From: Thermococcus aggregans
Lineage (GTDB): Archaea; Methanobacteriota_B; Thermococci; Thermococcales; Thermococcaceae
DNA: 64,000 nucleotides
Direction: 5' to 3'
NCBI RefSeq assembly: GCF_024022995.1
Contig: NZ_CP099582.1
Span: 1,825,108-1,889,107 of the forward strand
Shown: positions 7,533 through 17,269 of the stretch, one piece after another
Numbering within the stretch: position 1 is the first letter of the stretch
Layout: every line of letters starts with the position of its first letter
Program-made: the position numbers and the translations under genes
The notes under the pieces: generated by a model
Told to the model about the DNA's origin: nothing
What the model saw: the letters and a program-made list of their open reading frames with translations, nothing else
The model's database searches: none

Positions 7533-8321
7533 ATGGCAAAATTTTTCGTGCCGAAATCTCATCCCAGATACTGGAGCCTTTACTATAGGCATAAGCTCGA
7601 AGAAGCCCTCGAAAAGGGAATTTTAGCAACCGCTGGACTGATAGCCCACGGAAGAGGAGAAGCCTTCGATTACCTTATCGGTGAGAAGACAATTGAACCC
7701 GCAGAAAAGGCAATGAGAGCTGCAGTTGCGAAACTTCTCTTAGCTAAATACCCTGTTATTTCGGTAAACGGAAACGTCGCTGCTTTAGTTCCAAAAGAGA
7801 CAATAGAGCTTGCAAAAGTCCTCAACGCAAAACTCGAAATAAACCTCTTCTATCGGACAGAAGAGAGAGTCGAGGCAATAGCAGAAGAGCTACGCAAATA
7901 CGACCCCGAAGTAGAGCTTCTCGGCATAAACCCCACAAAAAGAATACCTAATTTGGAGAGCGAGAGGGGTAAAGTTGATGAGAACGGCATATGGAAGGCA
8001 GATGTAGTTGTCGTTCCGCTGGAAGATGGGGACAGAACGGAAGCACTCGTAAGGATGGGCAAGTTCGTTATAACAGTTGACCTTAACCCCCTTTCGAGGA
8101 GCGCGAGAATGGCTGACATAACCATAGTTGACAACATAGTGAGGGCGTATCCGAGGATGATTGAACTCGCTAAGGAAATGAGGGAGCTCCCCAAAGAAGA
8201 GCTTGAAAAAATAGTGGCGGAGTACGACAATGGAAAGATACTCAGCGAAGTGTTGACTCATATGAAATCCAGGCTAGAGAAATTAGCTGAAGAAGGTGTT
8301 TGGAGAAGAGAAAAACTCTAG
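7533..8321 (+). CDS. 4-phosphopantoate--beta-alanine ligase (archaeal phosphopantothenate synthetase)
   Basis: 262 aa, family length. It joins 4-phosphopantoate and beta-alanine using ATP, the archaeal step of CoA synthesis that replaces bacterial PanC. Family features are the N-terminus FVPKSHPRYWSLYYRHKLEEA, GLIAHGRGEAFDYLIGEKT, PVISVNGNVAALVP and the C-terminal VITVDLNPLSRSARMADITIVDN. ATG 7533 follows TTGGTGATTAAA; an in-frame upstream extension overlaps the previous gene and is rejected. Its end overlaps the convergent regulator gene by four bases. Confidence 0.92.
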   Translation: MAKFFVPKSHPRYWSLYYRHKLEEALEKGILATAGLIAHGRGEAFDYLIGEKTIEPAEKAMRAAVAKLLLAKYPVISVNGNVAALVPKETIELAKVLNAKLEINLFYRTEERVEAIAEELRKYDPEVELLGINPTKRIPNLESERGKVDENGIWKADVVVVPLEDGDRTEALVRMGKFVITVDLNPLSRSARMADITIVDNIVRAYPRMIELAKEMRELPKEELEKIVAEYDNGKILSEVLTHMKSRLEKLAEEGVWRREKL

Positions 8322-9046
8322 ATTTTTTCGGCTTTTTCTACCAACGCCCTGAGGTTCAATATAAGCTCGTTTTCGTCTTTGGCTTTCGACACCACTAGAG
8401 GGACTCTTTCCCTTTCCGCTATTTTTACGGCGAGCTCGTCGAGCTTTTTAACCCCATGCAACACAACTACTGCCGGCTTTAGTCCTTGAACCCTTATTGC
8501 AATCATTGGACTTCTCCCGGTGGTTACTTTGGTAAAGACTAGCGCCCTTTCCGTAGTCCATCCATAGAGCTTCAAAAATTCGTCGCTGCTCATCTCTAAG
8601 ATAGCCTGTATGCTGTCTATGACGGTGTATCCATAAATCTTCCTTCCGAGGAGGTCTTCGTTTGCAACAACTTCTCCCTTCACCGCGTTAACTATGTCTT
8701 CCACGGTAACGGGAAATGCAAATTCCCTTATGTCTAAGATGGCATTTGTTGGGAGGTCGCTCCCTATGGTCCTGCTAAACGCCCTTATAACGTTTCCTCC
8801 TCTTTTTTCGTCTATCTCAAGCAGTGCTTCGACGAATTTTCTAATTGTGGAAGCGCCGGGGCTTTTTCTTCTGCCTCCTTCATAATCGCTAATCACCGAA
8901 GAAGAAACCCCTAAGACTTCAGCCAGTTCAGTTTGGCTTATGCCGAATATCTCTCTCCACTTTCTCATAGTTTTTCCTGGGTCGGAAGAGAGTGTTATCT
9001 CACCAGCAATTCTTTTTGCCAGAGCTTCCTTTTCTTTTTCCAGCAT
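8318..9046 (-). CDS. XRE/Cro-type helix-turn-helix transcriptional regulator (COG1709-like)
   Basis: 242 aa. Residues about 28-58 form a Cro/C1-type HTH (KWREIFGISQTELAEVLG, SSSVISDYEGGRR). The long C-terminal alpha/beta domain (KIYGYTVIDSIQAILEMSSDEF, TTGRSPMIAIRVQGLKPAVVVLHG) resembles that of archaeal COG1709 regulators and probably senses a ligand or mediates oligomerisation. The target genes are not evident. A TATA-like element (ACTTATAACGT on the minus strand, about 9070-9080) is near its start, giving a very short leader. Confidence 0.85.
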   Translation of the reverse strand: MLEKEKEALAKRIAGEITLSSDPGKTMRKWREIFGISQTELAEVLGVSSSVISDYEGGRRKSPGASTIRKFVEALLEIDEKRGGNVIRAFSRTIGSDLPTNAILDIREFAFPVTVEDIVNAVKGEVVANEDLLGRKIYGYTVIDSIQAILEMSSDEFLKLYGWTTERALVFTKVTTGRSPMIAIRVQGLKPAVVVLHGVKKLDELAVKIAERERVPLVVSKAKDENELILNLRALVEKAEKI

Positions 9047-9099
9047 ATTTACTTCCTCGCACTAAAACGTTATAAGTTTTTCGGCAATTGTCTATAAAA

Positions 9100-9175
9100 G
9101 GGGGTAATAACCCGCCCGAGTTCATCGACTCCGCCTTCGGCGGTACTCCCCGGGCAGGAGTAGTTGGGACTTTTC
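9100..9175 (+). ncRNA. GC-rich hairpin element, candidate structured RNA
   Basis: A short GC-rich island between two convergent genes in AT-rich surroundings. Nested stems are visible: CCGCC (9131-9135) with GGCGG (9139-9143) over a TTC loop, and GCCCG (9114-9118) with CGGGC (9151-9155). In hyperthermophiles, isolated GC-rich intergenic islands often mark structured RNAs. A TATA-like TTATAAG at 9071-9077 could start a plus-strand RNA near 9100; a second one, TATAAAA at 9093-9099, would start inside the outer stem. A T-rich stretch follows at about 9171. No ACA or C/D boxes were found, so the class is unknown and a terminator is possible. Confidence 0.4.
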
Positions 9176-9189
9176 ATTAATAACCTTTG

Positions 9190-10443
9190 CTATTTCTTCA
9201 TTTCCTCTTTTATTGTCTCGGCGAGCCTCTTTATACCTTCTCTAATCTTTTCTTCAGGTACGTAAGTGAAGTTGAGTCTCATCGTGTTCTTAACGTCTCT
9301 ATGTGCAAAGAAAGCCTCTCCTGGGACGTATGCAACCCCTCTTGCAACGGCCTTTTCAAGCATGAGCTTTGTATCAATTCCCTCAGGGAGAGTGACCCAA
9401 ACGAACATTCCACCCTCTGGCTTTGTCCACTTAACCCCTTCTGGCATGAACTCTTCCAGAGCTTTTAACATTGCATCCCTTCTAGGTTTGTAGAACTCAA
9501 TAATCTTTGGTATGTGCTTGTCTAAATGGCCTCCTTCTACGTATTTCCACGCTATAACTTGGCTGAAAGTATTGGTACAGAGGTCAACGCTCTGCTTTGC
9601 GATCTCTAGTTTCCTTATGAAATGTGGTTCTCCAGCTATCCACCCAATCCTGAAGCCTGGAGCAAGAATCTTGGAGAACGTTCCCAAATATAGTACTCTT
9701 CCTTCCTCGTCCCATGCCTTAATCGGTTTTACGGGCTTTCCGGAATAGCGTAGCTCACCGTATGGGTTGTCTTCAACTATTATGAAGTCATACTCACTTG
9801 CAAGCTCAAGAAGCCTCTTTCTTCTCTTCTCACTCATTGTTACGCCAGCCGGGTTCTGGAATGTTGGTATTGTGTAGAGTATCTTTACTTTCTTTCCTTC
9901 TTTCTTTAGCTCCTGCAGCTTTTCCTCAAGGAGGTCAACGTTCATTCCCTCATCGTCAAGGGGTACTTGAACGAATTCGGGCTCATAGTATTTGAAAGCT
10001 TGAAGGGCAGCAAGGTATGTAGGAGCTTCAACTACAATAATATCGCCGGGATTTATGAAAACTCTACCAATCAAGTCGAGGGCCTGCTGTGATCCGCTTG
10101 TAATCATAATGTCCACTTTGGAGATAGGGACATCATACCTCTTCCTCATCCACTCGGCAATAGCCAACCTCAAGGGAGTAAACCCCTTTGTGGTTCCATA
10201 TTGAAGTGCTTGGGCTGCGTGCTTTTCAAGGACTTCTTTGGTAATTTCTCCAATTATCTCCACTGGGAAGGTCTCAGATGCTGGAAGACCACCTGCAAGT
10301 GAAATTACATCTGAAGATTCAACAAGCTTTAGAAGCTCTCTAACCTCTGAAGCTTTCATTCCAAGAGCTTTTTCTGAGAAATATTTTTCATAATCCAAAG
10401 TTGGCGCCTCCAATTTTCCTTTAAGCCTGTTCTCAAGCTCCAT
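9190..10443 (-). CDS. PLP-dependent aminotransferase, class I/II (aromatic / 2-aminoadipate type)
   Basis: 417 aa. Fold-type I enzyme with substrate loop VISLAGGLPASETFP, YGTTKGFTPLR, ITSGSQQALDLIGRVF, the Asn-Pro of TIPTFQNPAG, Asp-Asn-Pro-Tyr in IIVEDNPYGELRY and the PLP Lys in YLGTFSKILAPGFRIGWI. The carboxylate-binding Arg is in NTMRLNFTY. The sequence type is the LysN / kynurenine aminotransferase-like group, to which I recall the broad aromatic aminotransferases of Thermococcales belonging. It probably transfers amino groups between aromatic or 2-aminoadipate donors and 2-oxoglutarate; substrate choice cannot be read from sequence. It is transcribed alone. Confidence 0.88.
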   Translation of the reverse strand: MELENRLKGKLEAPTLDYEKYFSEKALGMKASEVRELLKLVESSDVISLAGGLPASETFPVEIIGEITKEVLEKHAAQALQYGTTKGFTPLRLAIAEWMRKRYDVPISKVDIMITSGSQQALDLIGRVFINPGDIIVVEAPTYLAALQAFKYYEPEFVQVPLDDEGMNVDLLEEKLQELKKEGKKVKILYTIPTFQNPAGVTMSEKRRKRLLELASEYDFIIVEDNPYGELRYSGKPVKPIKAWDEEGRVLYLGTFSKILAPGFRIGWIAGEPHFIRKLEIAKQSVDLCTNTFSQVIAWKYVEGGHLDKHIPKIIEFYKPRRDAMLKALEEFMPEGVKWTKPEGGMFVWVTLPEGIDTKLMLEKAVARGVAYVPGEAFFAHRDVKNTMRLNFTYVPEEKIREGIKRLAETIKEEMKK

Positions 10444-10651
10444 CTTAGCCTTCCCCCATGCAGTTTATCTAATGTACTAAAGTGAACATATACCCTATTT
10501 TGTGCATTAGTAGTTTTGTGGCAATTAAATATAAAGCTTTCGGCGTTGGTCGGAAACAATCTTTATGTTTGTAAAGATTTGATGTATAGGAAATTTATGT
10601 ACATCAAAGAACATGTGAAAACATCAACGAACAAAACCAAAAGTATGGAAA

Positions 10652-10674
10652 GAGTGAGCTATATAAACTCACTC
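10652..10674 (+). promoter_or_regulatory. TATA box bracketed by a perfect inverted repeat, upstream of ribose-1,5-bisphosphate isomerase
   Basis: GAGTGAG (10652-10658) and CTCACTC (10668-10674) are perfect inverse complements flanking the TATA element CTATATAAA. Transcription would start near 10690, leaving a short leader with the GGGGGGAT Shine-Dalgarno before ATG 10706. A repressor dimer bound to the arms would cover TATA, so this is a good operator candidate. Confidence 0.65.
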
Positions 10675-10684
10675 AAAGAATTAA

Positions 10685-12272
<1,588 letters not shown>

Positions 12273-12378
12273 CTTTATCTCACCTCTGAAGCCAATTATC
12301 ATTAATAAACTTCGTTTGAGATGGTTAATTAGTTATTAATCCGGTCTTAGCACTTTTTGACCTTATTCTGGCGAAAAG

Positions 12379-12387
12379 TTTATAAAG
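12379..12387 (+). promoter_or_regulatory. TATA box of the tRNA-His gene
   Basis: TTTATAAAG centred about 27-30 bases upstream of the tRNA 5' end, the normal archaeal TATA-to-start distance. Confidence 0.7.
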
Positions 12388-12413
12388 ATATCCCAGATAG
12401 CTAAAGTGGACAT

Positions 12414-12491
12414 GGCCGGGGTGGTGTAGCCTGGTTAGCACAGGGGACTGTGGATCCCCTAGCCCGGGTTCGAATCCCGGCCCCGGCCCCA
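12414..12491 (+). tRNA. tRNA-His (anticodon GTG)
   Basis: Full cloverleaf by eye. Acceptor GCCGGGG pairs with CCCCGGC, with an extra 5' G (position -1) opposite C73, the tRNA-His identity feature. The anticodon stem GGGGA/TCCCC holds the loop CTGTGGA with anticodon GTG. The T arm is CCGGG-TTCGAAT-CCCGG and CCA is encoded. There is no intron. It is followed by GAAAAGCTTTTTTC, a short inverted repeat with a T run that probably ends transcription. Confidence 0.96.
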
Positions 12492-12492
12492 G

Positions 12493-12507
12493 AAAAGCTT
12501 TTTTCTG
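12493..12507 (+). terminator. Probable terminator after tRNA-His
   Basis: GAAAAGC and GCTTTTTTC form a short inverted repeat containing six T residues directly after the CCA end. Archaeal polymerase stops at T-rich tracts, so this is a sensible end for the tRNA transcript. Confidence 0.5.
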
Positions 12508-12625
12508 AAAATAGAGGTTCAAAAAGAGAGCTTTTTCAGGCATTTTTGCGGCCGCGTGGAAGTTTTCTCTATGAATGCTTCAGGAGTATGGCATAAGATG
12601 GTATAAACTGCGATTGTGGGATTCC

Positions 12626-13210
12626 CTACGACTTTATGTTTGTTCTTTGTCTTGCATTCTCAATAGAATTAATCAGGTTCTTTGCGGCTTCTTCCATAAG
12701 ATGTTCCTGATACCATCTAAAGCCCATAAGGCCTTTAGAAGAATCTGTTACGTAAGCAACCAGATATGCCTGCATTTCTCCATTAACATTGGAAACAAAG
12801 GTTATTAGCTCCCGTTCTTTATCGGTAGCATTCAAATACTTAAGATAGTGATCTGGCTTACCGAGGCTTGAATAAACTGCTTTCACTTTAATTGACCCCT
12901 TTGCCATAAAAGGAAAATAAGTTGTGTTTATCCCCTCAACCCAAACAGCGAGGAACTGGCTATTGCATTCTGCAGGAGACTCAATAACCGAGACTTTGTA
13001 TCCCCTATTCTGTAGCTCCTCAGCAACAATTCTTCCAAACTTTGAATCGGGATACACACAAAAACCCTCTTTGAAAGTAGCATTTTTTGTGGATGCTGCT
13101 CCCAACTGTACTGATGAGCGTATTTCTGATTTTCCAAAGCCAAAATTTCCAAAGTAAAAAGCCAGCAGAACAAACACAAGAAAAATTGCTAATGTTTTCC
13201 ATTTTTTCAT
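12626..13210 (-). CDS. Hypothetical membrane-anchored secreted protein (194 aa)
   Basis: A basic N-terminus and one hydrophobic helix (WKTLAIFLVFVLLAFYFG) anchor or export the protein. The rest is predicted extracellular and has two Cys (EGFCVYPDSK, SPAECNSQF) that could pair. The region FGRIVAEELQNRGYKVSVIESP looks like a small alpha/beta domain. ATG 13210 is chosen because the hydrophobic segment follows directly; the open frame extends 28 codons further. No family was recognised. It lies alone in a gene-poor stretch. Confidence 0.65.
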   Translation of the reverse strand: MKKWKTLAIFLVFVLLAFYFGNFGFGKSEIRSSVQLGAASTKNATFKEGFCVYPDSKFGRIVAEELQNRGYKVSVIESPAECNSQFLAVWVEGINTTYFPFMAKGSIKVKAVYSSLGKPDHYLKYLNATDKERELITFVSNVNGEMQAYLVAYVTDSSKGLMGFRWYQEHLMEEAAKNLINSIENARQRTNIKS

Positions 13211-14059
13211 TTTTATTATCCCCTGGCAGTCTTTTTCTTTGATTTGGTTTAAAAAACTTAAAAACATTACTCCTTCGGAGCGAGAATAGTTCACTCTTTA
13301 GTTACCTTAAGCCACATACATGCCTGCAATTTGTACTCAAAGCATTTTTGTGGTCTTCAAGGGCGGAGTAGAAGTTATAAGTTGGAAGTTAAAAGTTAGA
13401 AGTTGGAGGTAGTGAGAATAGTAATATGCGGAAGGCATAACAAATCGATTTGTAAACTTAGACAATAGATTGCTTAAACTCAAAAAAACTCTTGTTTATA
13501 GAAGGATCCAGCGAATTGGACTTTCTAAAATTAGGGTTTGCCAAAAGAAAATAAGAAGCGAATGCAGAAGAGACATTATGGTACTGCAACCTTTAGCCCT
13601 AGGAGTTCTCTGTTAACAGCTTTTACCACTGAGAACGCGTAGGTCTTCTCGCACACTTTAACTCTAACCACGGTTGTTGCTAACTCTTCAAGCAAGGATA
13701 CAGCTTCCGGAATAGTACGCTCCAACACGTCAGTATTAAGGAAGTAAAACGCAACTATCTGCCTATCACCAACAGGAAATATTTATGTTACTTTGTTTAT
13801 GAGAGTTTTGATACCTAGTTTGACAGCTATCCTAAGCATCAATATTTGCCAAACACATATGTTGTCAAATCTTCAAATAAATGAGCAAACGCATGTGAAC
13901 AAGTACGTAAACATATGGGTAAAGGAGCACATTACTCAATCATTTACCACGCTTATTCTGAGTGATCAAATGTACACGCGCTTTTAATTAAGGCTCCTAA
14001 AATTTCTTGTGACAACAAAATCTAAAAGCCAAAGCTACTACTTCTCTATGGTGAGAGCA
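13211..14059. other. Gene-poor 0.85-kb region, possible remnant of an old insertion
   Basis: No intact gene with a ribosome-binding site was found. It holds a block of imperfect repeats built on AAGTTGGA/AAGTTAAA (about 13371-13410), a minus-strand coding relic (13568-13770, listed separately), and an open frame at 13793-13987 that lacks typical archaeal codon texture and a Shine-Dalgarno. Short genes cannot be excluded. Confidence 0.4.
13579..13770 (-). pseudogene. C-terminal coding relic, unidentified
   Basis: On the minus strand, about 60 codons run from VGDRQIVAFYFLNTDVLERT through EELATTVVRVKVCEKTYAF to LLGLKVAVP and a TAA. The amphipathic strand-helix texture looks like real protein, but an in-frame stop lies a few codons upstream with no start codon between, so this is probably the tail of a lost gene. 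No family was recognised. Confidence 0.35.
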
Positions 14060-14644
14060 ATGATAATTTATGAACCCGTAATGCTTGCAATGCCCCTTGC
14101 GGAGAGAATTAAAGACAAGATACTGCAGGAGAGGAAAGTACCGAGTGCTGATGACCTTAGAAAAATACTGACGTCTCTCGGTCTTGAAGAGGCGTGTCTG
14201 GATAGAGGACTTGCCTTATTCCGCTCCAAGTATGTCCTCGCTCTCCTCATTCCGTCCAAGGAATACATAACCGTTGATATAATATCTTCAACTGGAGATT
14301 TGAGCGACGCCTTGGAGCTTATGGTATATCACGACAAAAAGCTCAACGCTTACATAGTTGACATACTGCCGGCTAATGAACTTGAGTTCGAAGGAAACAT
14401 AGGTTTGGAGCCGGTTATAATAGACGCAGAAACTTTTGAGTTAAAAAGCACTCCTGTTTTGGGGCATTTTGAGAAGGAAAATGGTGAAATATTCCTCGTG
14501 ATAAGCGAGAAAACATACGATGCATGGAAAGAAAGTGGCAAACTTGAAGTCTGTCCTATCTGCGGTGCTGACGAGCTTGTATGGCAGAAGGGAACTGCCT
14601 ACTGCAACGCCTGCGGCATTGGGGTAAAGGTGGTGAAAAAATGA
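14060..14644 (+). CDS. Conserved hypothetical protein with C-terminal zinc ribbon (194 aa)
   Basis: The body is alpha/beta (ALLIPSKEYITVDIISSTGD, NAYIVDILPANELEFEGN) with a C-terminal four-Cys zinc ribbon, VCPICGADELVW and YCNACGIGV. ATG 14060 follows GGTGAGAG; the 17 extra upstream codons in the open frame are doubtful. Its TGA overlaps the ATG of the class II aldolase gene (ATGA), so the two are translationally coupled. The function is unknown; nucleic-acid binding or scaffolding is possible from the ribbon alone. Confidence 0.75.
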   Translation: MIIYEPVMLAMPLAERIKDKILQERKVPSADDLRKILTSLGLEEACLDRGLALFRSKYVLALLIPSKEYITVDIISSTGDLSDALELMVYHDKKLNAYIVDILPANELEFEGNIGLEPVIIDAETFELKSTPVLGHFEKENGEIFLVISEKTYDAWKESGKLEVCPICGADELVWQKGTAYCNACGIGVKVVKK

Positions 14645-15213
14645 GCAGGCTCGTTAGAGAAATGCTCGTTAGATATTCGAGATTGGCTCATGAAAGAGGA
14701 TTAACAGCTGCATTTGGAGGGAATCTGAGCGTTCTTTTCAATGGAAAAATCTTCATAAAGGCAACTGGAGCTGTGATGGATGAACTTACACGGGAGCAGA
14801 TAGCGGTTATTGATCTCGAGGGGAACGTTCTAAGCTTGGTGAGGCCTTCTTCCGAATGGAAGCTCCATGTGGAGATTTACAAACGGAGAGAGGATATAAA
14901 AGCAGTGGTTCATCTCCACCCGCCATATTCAATAGTTGCATCCACTCTACTCAGCGGTGAGCTCCCTATAATAACACCCGAAGCTGAAATCTATTTGAAA
15001 AAAATTCCCATAGCTGAGTTTAAACCAGCTGGAAGCTGGGAACTTGCTAAAGAGACTGCGAAGTATTTGGAAAATTATGATGCGGTCATAATGGCCAACC
15101 ACGGAATAGTAACCGTTGGTAAAAGCTTAAGAGAAGCTTATTACAAGGCAGAGTTAGTAGAAGAAAGTGCAAAATTGTGGTATCTAAAAGAAAAAGGCGA
15201 GCAAATCACTTAA
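14641..15213 (+). CDS. Class II (zinc) aldolase, FucA/AraD family
   Basis: 190 aa. Zn-dependent aldolase or epimerase fold with a phosphate-binding loop (AAFGGNLSVLFNGKIFIKATG), Glu in SSEWKLH, the zinc histidines in VVHLHPPYS and a third His in IMANHGIVTVG. The reaction is probably reversible cleavage of a ketose phosphate, as in L-fuculose-1-phosphate aldolase, but family members also act as epimerases or dehydratases and the substrate cannot be told. The start ATG 14641 overlaps the upstream stop. The end overlaps the convergent UPF0147 gene by eight bases. Confidence 0.85.
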   Translation: MSRLVREMLVRYSRLAHERGLTAAFGGNLSVLFNGKIFIKATGAVMDELTREQIAVIDLEGNVLSLVRPSSEWKLHVEIYKRREDIKAVVHLHPPYSIVASTLLSGELPIITPEAEIYLKKIPIAEFKPAGSWELAKETAKYLENYDAVIMANHGIVTVGKSLREAYYKAELVEESAKLWYLKEKGEQIT

Positions 15214-15460
15214 TCTGCTCCAAAGCACCCAAAACTTCCCAGATTATTGTCCTTGTGTGCATTGGCATGTTCGGGTCTTCGCTAATCTCCTCAAGAATAG
15301 CAATAGCATCAGCTGCTCTCACAGTTGGGTCCTTGCTAGTGTCCATTAGGACCTCAATTGCCTGCTCGGCAGCTCTCCTAATGTTTCTTGGGACGATTGT
15401 ATCTTGAACAACTTGCTCCTTCAAAACTTGGATAATCTGTTGAATCTTCTCCTCACTCAT
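15206..15460 (-). CDS. UPF0147 family protein (84 aa)
   Basis: An all-helical protein starting MSEEKIQQIIQVLKEQVVQD with the conserved block TIVPRNIRRAAEQAIEVLMD and PTVRAADAIAILEEISEDPNMP. This matches the archaeal UPF0147 family, whose function is unknown. ATG 15460 is preceded by GGAGGTGATAAGG, a strong Shine-Dalgarno; the longer open frame upstream is not needed. Confidence 0.88.
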   Translation of the reverse strand: MSEEKIQQIIQVLKEQVVQDTIVPRNIRRAAEQAIEVLMDTSKDPTVRAADAIAILEEISEDPNMPMHTRTIIWEVLGALEQIK

Positions 15461-15549
15461 CCTTATCACCTCCGATTTAAGTAAGAATTCGTAACTAAAA
15501 TTTTTCCACCATATATTGCACATTGGTTATTAAAACCTTTTCGGTTCTT

Positions 15550-16080
15550 TTAGTACTCTACGCCTTTTCTAGCCACAACTCCCTTTTGGTAGGGGTGTTT
15601 TATTTCTCTCATCTCCGTTACATAGTCCGCTAGTTCATAGAGTTTTTCTGGGCAATATCTACCGGTTAAAACAAGCTCGGTGTTTGGAGCTTTTTCTTTT
15701 ATGAGTTGTTTAACTTCTTCGAGCTCTATCATTTTAAATCCCAATGCTACGCATATCTCATCGAGAATTACGAGGTCCCATTCACCGCTTTTAACAACTT
15801 CCTTGGCCCTCTCTAAGGCCTTTTTTGCCGCTTCAATATCTTCTGGCTCAGGCTTTCCGTGAACGAACTTCGGTAGGCCATAGGATTCTACAACAATTCC
15901 ACATTCTTGGGCTTTTTTCTGCTCCCCATAGACGTTAGCAGATTTCAAAAACTGTATCATAATAACCCGTCCTTTGTGGCCGAGCATCCTTAAAGCTAAA
16001 CCCAAGGCAGCCGTGGTCTTTCCCTTCCCATTTCCTGTGTATATATGCACCAACCCAAGCTCCTTTTTCCACTCCTCCAT
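15550..16080 (-). CDS. cobO: Cob(I)yrinic acid a,c-diamide adenosyltransferase (CobA/CobO/BtuR family)
   Basis: 176 aa. Transfers the 5'-deoxyadenosyl group of ATP to Co(I) corrinoids in vitamin B12 assembly or salvage. It has a P-loop, HIYTGNGKGKTTAALG, a Walker-B-like VILDEICVALGF, TELVLTGRYCPEKLYELADYVTEM, and the family end HPYQKGVVARKGVEY. ATG 16080 follows GGTGAACAAA. No other cobalamin genes are in the window, so salvage is as likely as synthesis. Confidence 0.9.
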   Translation of the reverse strand: MEEWKKELGLVHIYTGNGKGKTTAALGLALRMLGHKGRVIMIQFLKSANVYGEQKKAQECGIVVESYGLPKFVHGKPEPEDIEAAKKALERAKEVVKSGEWDLVILDEICVALGFKMIELEEVKQLIKEKAPNTELVLTGRYCPEKLYELADYVTEMREIKHPYQKGVVARKGVEY

Positions 16081-16170
16081 TTTGTTCACCGGAGAAACTT
16101 GGTGTTGAGGTACTTATTCCTTGTGGAAGAGCTTTTATTCTCTTGAGCATACCTACTTTTGGTGGTTCCT

Positions 16171-17259
16171 ATGAAAGCCCCTGAACTTGGAATTAAAATA
16201 GGAGTTTTTGAGCATGGGAAAAGAAATTCAATAAGCGACGTTAAGGGTGTTAAAGTAGGTCACGTTACCTTGATTCAAGGGGAGGGAAAGCTTATACCGG
16301 GTAAAGGTCCAGTAAGGACTGGTGTAACTGCAATAATCCCCCACGAGGGGAATATCTACAAGGAAAAACTGCTGGCAAATGCATTTGTTATGAATGGCTA
16401 CTCCAAGCCTATTGGCTTAATCCAAGTTCAAGAGCTTGGAACCCTTGAAACACCGATAGTACTGACTAACACCCTAAGCATTGGCACTGCTGCTGATGCG
16501 TTGATAGAGTATATGCTTGAGCAGAACGATGACATAGGAGTGACTACCGGTTCAGTTAATCCCGTTGTTATGGAGTGCAATGACTCATATCTTAACGATA
16601 TCAGGGGAAGGCACGTCAAGAAGGAGCACGTATTTGAGGCCCTTAAAAATGCAAAAGAGGACTTTGAGGAAGGTGCAGTCGGTGCTGGAACTGGAATGAG
16701 TGCTTTTGAGTTCAAAGGTGGTATCGGCTCTTCTTCCAGAGTTGTAGAGATAGAGAACAGAAAATACACAGTTGGGGCACTTGTTTTGAGCAACTTTGGT
16801 AAGAGGGAAGATTTAACAGTTGCTGGGGTTCCCGTAGGGCTGGAGTTGAAAGATTGGCCTGGGAAGGGTGGCAAAGGGAAAGGGAGTATAATAATCGTTG
16901 TGGCAACAGATGCTCCTTTAACATCACGCCAACTCCACAGAGTTGCCAAGAGGGGAGCCGTGGGACTTGCAAGAACCGGAGGCTATGCTTACAACGGGAG
17001 TGGAGACATAGTTTTTGCATTTTCAACCGCTCAAAGAATAAAGCACTATCAAAAGGAGCCGTTTGATATAAAAGTTCTCCCCGACAGCACTTTGTCGCCC
17101 CTTTTCAAAGCCACGGCTGAAGCAGTCGAGGAGGCAATAATTAACTCCCTCCTCCAAGCAAAGACCATGACTGGAAGAGATAATCACGTACGCTATGCCA
17201 TTCCCAAAGAGGAGCTTGTAAGGATAATGGAGAAATATGGAAGACTGGAAAAGAAATGA
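16171..17259 (+). CDS. P1/S58 family N-terminal-nucleophile peptidase (DmpA/beta-aminopeptidase type)
   Basis: 362 aa. DmpA-fold proteins are made as one chain and self-cleave at a Gly-Ser bond to expose the catalytic Ser; here the site is in FKGGIGSSSRVVEI. Other conserved parts are DVKGVKVGHVTL, VRTGVTAIIP, TNTLSIGTAADALIEYM, EGAVGAGTGMSAFEFKGG and RAVGLART-like KRGAVGLARTGGYAYNGSGDI. The probable role is intracellular release of N-terminal residues or hydrolysis of beta-amino acid peptides. ATG 16171 follows GGTGGT. It is followed by the class V aminotransferase gene eleven bases later. Confidence 0.88.
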   Translation: MKAPELGIKIGVFEHGKRNSISDVKGVKVGHVTLIQGEGKLIPGKGPVRTGVTAIIPHEGNIYKEKLLANAFVMNGYSKPIGLIQVQELGTLETPIVLTNTLSIGTAADALIEYMLEQNDDIGVTTGSVNPVVMECNDSYLNDIRGRHVKKEHVFEALKNAKEDFEEGAVGAGTGMSAFEFKGGIGSSSRVVEIENRKYTVGALVLSNFGKREDLTVAGVPVGLELKDWPGKGGKGKGSIIIVVATDAPLTSRQLHRVAKRGAVGLARTGGYAYNGSGDIVFAFSTAQRIKHYQKEPFDIKVLPDSTLSPLFKATAEAVEEAIINSLLQAKTMTGRDNHVRYAIPKEELVRIMEKYGRLEKK

Positions 17260-17269
17260 GGTGAAAAAT

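Noticed and set aside
12325..12543. 72-aa minus-strand open frame
   Set aside because: It is antisense across tRNA-His and is explained by that gene.
13371..13410. Possible CRISPR-like repeats
   Set aside because: Units are short, degenerate and adjacent without spacers; no cas genes are in the window.
13793..13987. 64-aa open frame in the gene-poor region
   Set aside because: No Shine-Dalgarno; His/Gln/Thr-rich composition unlike neighbours. A relic cannot be excluded but is not supported.
17237..17269. Upstream start for the class V aminotransferase
   Set aside because: It lies inside the peptidase gene; ATG 17270 has GAGGTGA at the correct distance.
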